In this document: positions 32,737 through 36,362 of the stretch, piece by piece
How positions within the stretch are numbered: position 1 is the first letter of the stretch
Layout of the letters: every line of letters starts with the position of its first letter
DNA from: Pinguiococcus pyrenoidosus
Lineage: Eukaryota > Sar > Pinguiophyceae > Pinguiochrysidales > Pinguiochrysidaceae
Assembly (NCBI GenBank): GCA_019677205.1
Contig: JAAMXY010000173.1
Coordinates: forward strand, 1-36,362
Length of the DNA stretch: 36,362 bases
Direction of reading: 5' to 3'
Notes under the pieces: model-generated
Seen by the model: the letters and a program-made list of their open reading frames with translations, nothing else
Databases searched by the model: none
Told to the model about the DNA's origin: nothing
Made by a program: the position numbers and the translations under genes

Positions 32737-33740
32737 GGTGTCTGCGCCGGCAGCGCGCTTCGCTCAGCGCTTCGAGCTCCCGTGGCGCGGCGGTGCCAAG
32801 TGGCCGACACGAGGCGCTTAGTTCGCGCTGTCTTGGGGTCTCCAACGGATCGAACAGGCCATGCGTCCATTTGGAGCGTAGAATGCGCGGATAGCGGGAA
32901 GAGCGCGTCTTCTGAATCAGAACTTCTCCATTTGTTGGAGAAACAGCAGCTCCGCATGGGGTGTAGGCTATGCGCAAGCCAATTGGGGAGCGTCCCATCA
33001 GAGCAGCGCGAAGGTGACTGGGTGACGCATGTTTTCCTTGCCCGCTCAGGATCTTGATTGGCTGCGGTGCAAATGCACCAAATTTTACATCACCGCGTCT
33101 GGGTGCGTTCAGATTCCATGCGGGGTACACCCGCTGCCCACCGTGTACTTGCAACTCTGTCAAGATCCACAACAGCCAATGGGCGCGCGGTCTCGCGACA
33201 CTTGTCACCCGCCCCTGCCAGTCACACCACGGAAGCGAGCCGGAATTCCGCTTGGCCACGACACGTCGAACGGCCGGCTGAAGTATGGCAACTCGATTTC
33301 AAAAGGAGCTGAACATCGCAATTTCCCGCATCGAAGGCGTAAGCAAGATGGGCCAAATGTACCTGGTATCCAATGAGGATCGTTGTCTGCGAACGGCTTG
33401 ACCCTTCTTAGCCCATGCTACAGCAGGTCACCAGCAATTTCCCTTTCCTTGATCCGACGGCCACAAAGTGCCGAGAGCGCTGCCGAGGGGCGAAAAATCC
33501 GCTGGGCGCAAGCTGCAGCAGCCTTGCCACGACGTCCCGCGCCGGCCTTGGAAGCGAACCCTCCTCGATAACTCTCACCCGCAGTACCGGCGCCAAGCGA
33601 GATGAGCGAGGCGGAGAAATACTTTCCAGGCGTCTACGTAAGGGATACGATCACCGATTTTTCTCTGTTGGCTTGAAGGCGGCCCGGCAGAGAACGTTGT
33701 TGGTCTTTGATGTGCAGCCCGCCCGCCTTCCGCAGCCACC
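32737..33740. other. Divergent intergenic interval, nothing recognised
   Basis: About 1 kb lie between the PI 3-kinase start (-) and the Cys-rich gene (+). Open frames here continue from the antisense of the GC-rich kinase exon or are short. I see no RNA gene or repeat. Confidence 0.4.
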
Positions 33741-34517
33741 ATGCCTTCGACGTTGCTAACCTCCTCCTAACCCCCCCCCGCCCTCCTTCCCTTCTCTCCA
33801 TCATCCTTAGGCTGGGGATCGCTTCTGCGCCGCCTGCTTCTGTAGTTGGGGAACGTTGCATTGGCCGCGGACCTGCTGCTACTCGGACATCTTTACGAAC
33901 GGCAGCCCCCCGTACTGCTGCTTCCCCTGCTGTGGCAGCGACTGCACCTTCCCCACCGACTATGCGGACGAACTGGACAACGTGCCCGTCACGTGCACGC
34001 TGCTACCTTTCTTCCCGACGCCGACCTTGTATCCTAGCTTCGCGTGCTGCCCGACGGTGGCTGCGCTCTACCCCGAGGTGAAGGAGAACCGCAGCCGCGC
34101 CAAGGTGGACAAGAGCAACTACCAGATCCTGTGCAGCTGCTGCATCCCTTCCTGCTGCGCCACGAACAACTACATCACGAGCCCCATGGAGAGCTGCTTC
34201 GTACGGGACGGAGAATGCTGCTGCTTCACCACCTGGTTCTCCCTTCCATGCGTTCCTCGGCATCCCCGTAGCGCGCTTGCCATATACGGCCTCGTGCTCT
34301 ACCCAACGCTGGCGTGCTGCCCCAGGTGAGACGCGGGAAGCCAGAAGAGGCCAAACTTTGCTGATTGCTGATAGTGCATCGCCTTCCGTCTTCCCCGCCT
34401 TCCGTCTTCCCCGCCTTCCGTCTTCCCCGCCTTCCGTCTTCCCCGCCTTACGTCTTCCCCGCCTTATTCAGGATGGACTCTGTTTTCCCCGAGCTGTTCG
34501 AAGACGGCCAAAAGTAG
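33741..34517 (+). CDS. Small Cys-rich protein, family not recognised
   Basis: Three exons are proposed: 33741-33751, 33846-34325 and 34472-34517, giving 178 residues in consistent frame. The first ATG has a strong context (GCCACCATG), though its donor (GTTGCT) is weak. The second intron (146 nt) begins GTGAGA and ends TTATTCAG, and a 16-bp repeat makes up most of its pyrimidine tract. The product holds over twenty Cys in clusters: CCYSDIFTNG, YCCFPCCGSDC, ILCSCCIPSCC and DGECCCFTTW. Paired and triple Cys are mixed with aromatic residues and with hydrophobic stretches (TLLPFFPTPTLYPSFACCP, AIYGLVLYPTLACCP). The two late hydrophobic stretches share a LYPxxACCP motif, hinting at an internal repeat. 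There is no signal peptide. A membrane-associated or metal-binding protein is possible, but the function is unknown. Confidence 0.62.
34381..34466 (+). repeat. 16-bp minisatellite inside an intron
   Basis: There are five tandem copies of GCCTTCCGTCTTCCCC (the fifth with one change, GCCTTACG) plus six bases of a sixth. The array ends only five bases before the predicted acceptor AG at 34470-34471, so it forms the polypyrimidine tract. Confidence 0.95.
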
Positions 34518-35124
34518 AGTATCTGCCGTCCACGCAAGCTGCCCACCTTCTATGAGCATGGTTGAGCGACTCGTTGCAACTTTCAGGCCTCGTCCGCACA
34601 GGCTTCTTCGGCCAATGACCGCACTTGCGACCCGGGGCAGTGAAAGACTTAACTGGACGCGCTCGTGCGTGACGAATCTGCTTTGAGTTTTTCCGCATCG
34701 GTCTTTCACTTTCACTCACGCACGTGCGTTGTCTTGATGCCCTACAAGCACCGAGTTTCACTGTAGGCTCGCATCTTCTGATCCTAAGCTGTTCCTCCGG
34801 CTCCTCCATCTTAGTCTCTCCTTCCTCTTCTTCTTCTTCTTCTACTGCTACTACTACTACTACTACTACTACAACATACTACCCCCTATCCTCTGGTATA
34901 CTACTTCCCCCCACTTCTCTTTGCCGCGACTCGCAGAACCCCATTCCGCGCGAAATGTTCTGCATGCGGAGGCCGCGAAATGAAACAGCGCCATTCCTGA
35001 TGTCTATCGACGGGAGACGTCCATCGGAGACGGGTCGACGATCCCTTTCTCCCCCCCGCTCCGCCTCCGCAAAAACATACGCGCAGAGGGCCTTGGACGT
35101 CCTTAGTCAACAAAGCCGCTGTGC
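34518..35124. other. Convergent 3' interval
   Basis: This lies between the stop of the Cys-rich gene (+) and the stop of the cupin-like gene (-). It contains a triplet repeat near 34.85 kb and no coding stretch that I trust. Confidence 0.45.
34821..34873. repeat. (TTC)n(TAC)n compound triplet repeat
   Basis: A run of TTC triplets changes into a run of TAC triplets. It is a simple-sequence repeat in a 3' intergenic region. Confidence 0.9.
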
Positions 35125-36273
35125 TCAGTCCGCAGTCCCGCCTTGCTCTGCCCGCTGGCGAGTTACTACGGACGAAAGCTGTGGATCCGAATGCTCCCGA
35201 TTGTAATAGTCAATTTCCAGGGCATACTCTTCAAAGAGCCTTTTCCCCGCTTGGTATCGGTCTTGGCCCCCCTCTCGCAACTTGCTGAAGACCCCTTCCG
35301 GGATCAGGTAGTTGGTGGCACAGGCGCCCATCAGCAGTTTCAACGTGTTCGCCAAGGTGTGGGGCGAGTTCTTGATGACGTGAGCAACTTCGATGGGCTG
35401 GCGAAAGTTCACCATTACGCTCAAGTCCTTGTCCGTCTCCACCATATGCGACCAGAACGCCGCGAAGTAGACGCCGTCTCCGGGACCGGTCTCAACCAGA
35501 TAGCGCGGGGTGGCCCGAATGACATCCTCCTGCTTCTGCCCCATGGTGCTTGTGAAGGTGATCATACGGTGGAGCAGCGGCACGAATCGCTGCTTGGTCA
35601 CCTCCGGAGATAAGAAGTGCCAAAGCTTGCGTCCCGTGACCTGCAGCGCAATCGATTTCATCGGGGCGGCATGGAAGTACGCGGTGAGGCGCTGATCCGT
35701 AAACTTGGAGACGAAGGCATTCCCAAACTGAGTGCCCTGAATAAGCTCCACGATGCGGTTCTCGGGAAGGATGCTGGCCATGTCTTGCGCATGCCACGTG
35801 TTGTCGAAGTAGAGGAAGCAGCTGGAGTTGGAGATGCAGTCCCAGGCCTTGGAGAACGGCGCCATCCGCTGTCCATGGCTTGTGGATCGCGAGACGGCAA
35901 AAGGCCGGACAACGCTTTCTTCACCAGCCTTCAACGGTCGCACCGCGACGGTCTTGTTCAGGCGCAGAAGCTCGTCAACGACTGCGGCTTCCGGCAGCGG
36001 ATTGTCGTCGAAGCGGAAGGTGAATGGGTACTCCATCTGGAAGCTGTCCGCGCCGCAGGCGGAGATCACCGAGGTCGGGATCCTCGGAAAGCGCATTGGC
36101 TTGGGGTTGCCATCCGCGTCCGTGGGACGGTACCATCCGTGCACCTTGAAATGGTTCTTTAGCGTCTCGCGGAGCGCTTGGCAAGCCGGATTCGCCGGCT
36201 CCCGCGCCATCAACAGCGCCGCGATCACCGCGACGGCCACGCCAACGATGACATAGCGCCGAGGCTTCGCCAT
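35125..36273 (-). CDS. Membrane-anchored cupin/JmjC-like protein with incomplete iron site
   Basis: A single exon of 382 residues starts at the ATG opening MAKPRRYVIVGVAVAVIAAL. That start is basic residues followed by one transmembrane helix (signal anchor, type II), so the rest faces a lumen. The C-terminal part has the cupin_8/JmjC layout of Fe(II)/2-oxoglutarate hydroxylases. A TAYFHAAPMKSIALQVTGRK strand is followed by LWHFLSPE, and later by ETGPGDGVYFAAFWSHMVET, matching the family pattern of first-His strand, xVxGRKxWxLxxP and PGD.xxxP..W.H. The first site reads His-Ala-Ala (His about 201), where the family has His-x-Asp/Glu. The distal His (about 276) is present. Two of three metal ligands therefore remain, which argues for loss of activity or altered metal use. 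An upstream exon cannot be excluded at the window edge. Confidence 0.7.
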   Translation of the reverse strand: MAKPRRYVIVGVAVAVIAALLMAREPANPACQALRETLKNHFKVHGWYRPTDADGNPKPMRFPRIPTSVISACGADSFQMEYPFTFRFDDNPLPEAAVVDELLRLNKTVAVRPLKAGEESVVRPFAVSRSTSHGQRMAPFSKAWDCISNSSCFLYFDNTWHAQDMASILPENRIVELIQGTQFGNAFVSKFTDQRLTAYFHAAPMKSIALQVTGRKLWHFLSPEVTKQRFVPLLHRMITFTSTMGQKQEDVIRATPRYLVETGPGDGVYFAAFWSHMVETDKDLSVMVNFRQPIEVAHVIKNSPHTLANTLKLLMGACATNYLIPEGVFSKLREGGQDRYQAGKRLFEEYALEIDYYNREHSDPQLSSVVTRQRAEQGGTAD

Positions 36274-36362
36274 CAGTACTGACTCGGACCGCAAGCAAGA
36301 GACGAGACTTGGCCAACGCCTTTACCAAGCGCCCGGAAGCGTCGGATCCGCTGGATCTTATG

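Noticed and set aside
30148-33057. A 969-codon open frame on the plus strand opposite the PI 3-kinase
   Set aside because: It is antisense to conserved kinase exons. It is rich in Val, His, Arg, Leu and Asp in the way GC-biased third positions produce, and shows no domain. It is a shadow of the kinase codon use.
31949-33259. A 436-codon minus-strand frame overlapping the kinase N-terminus
   Set aside because: It is another frame of the same exon, Gly/Arg/Ala-rich. The kinase frame starts with its own ATG at 32736 and carries the WW-like motifs.
34381-34466. Short repeats considered as a CRISPR-like array
   Set aside because: Copies are directly adjacent 16-mers with no spacers, in a eukaryotic intron. 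This is a minisatellite.

Overview
This is nuclear DNA of a unicellular eukaryote. Nearly every gene is split by short introns (mostly 52-124 nt, clean GT-AG borders). The products belong to eukaryotic families: transportin, the nucleoporin ALADIN, a PI 3-kinase, MYND and LNR proteins, and mitochondrial-type proteins. Genes lie on both strands at about one per 2.5 kb with no operon logic, and the base composition is GC-rich. I cannot name the species. A GC-rich, gene-dense protist or alga (alveolate, stramenopile or cryptophyte type) fits best, but that is inference.

Layout, left to right. 0.4-3.3 kb (+): transportin/karyopherin beta-2. 3.6-5.0 kb (-): a predicted mitochondrial protein I do not recognise. 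5.3-6.2 kb (-): a secreted LVN1.2/LolA-like protein, head to head with 6.4-8.1 kb (+), an ALADIN (AAAS) homologue. 9.4-10.9 kb (+): a signal-peptide, single-LNR, single-pass membrane protein. 11.0-12.3 kb: a gene-poor stretch with a GA repeat and the remains of an IS4/IS5-type transposase. 12.7-13.7 kb (+): an unrecognised multi-exon gene ending in a 7-bp repeat. 14.2-17.5 kb (-): an 11-exon gene with a C-terminal cytidine-deaminase-type zinc site split by a long insertion, behind a large unrecognised N-terminal region. 18.5-19.8 kb (+): ATP adenylyltransferase (Ap4A phosphorylase). 19.9-21.3 kb (-): an EngB-type GTPase, divergent from 21.6-22.8 kb (+), a tail-anchored coiled-coil protein. A run of 18 Ns sits at 23.02 kb. 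23.1-24.2 kb (-): an OXNAD1-like flavin oxidoreductase, divergent from 24.5-26.0 kb (+), a MYND zinc-finger protein. 26.7-28.4 kb (+): an Arg-rich helical protein. 28.8-32.7 kb (-): a class-I-like PI 3-kinase with two N-terminal WW-like motifs. 33.7-34.5 kb (+): a Cys-rich protein whose last intron is largely a 16-bp minisatellite. 35.1-36.3 kb (-): a membrane-anchored cupin/JmjC-like protein with an incomplete iron site.

The genes do not form one pathway. Transportin and ALADIN both serve nuclear transport. The EngB GTPase, OXNAD1 and the unknown presequence protein are all probably organellar. The most unusual items are the split deaminase (with a one-base frame conflict inside one exon), the WW-PI3K architecture, the Cys-rich gene with a minisatellite intron, and the transposase relic. 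All exon joins were worked out by hand from frame and splice signals. They are predictions without transcript evidence.
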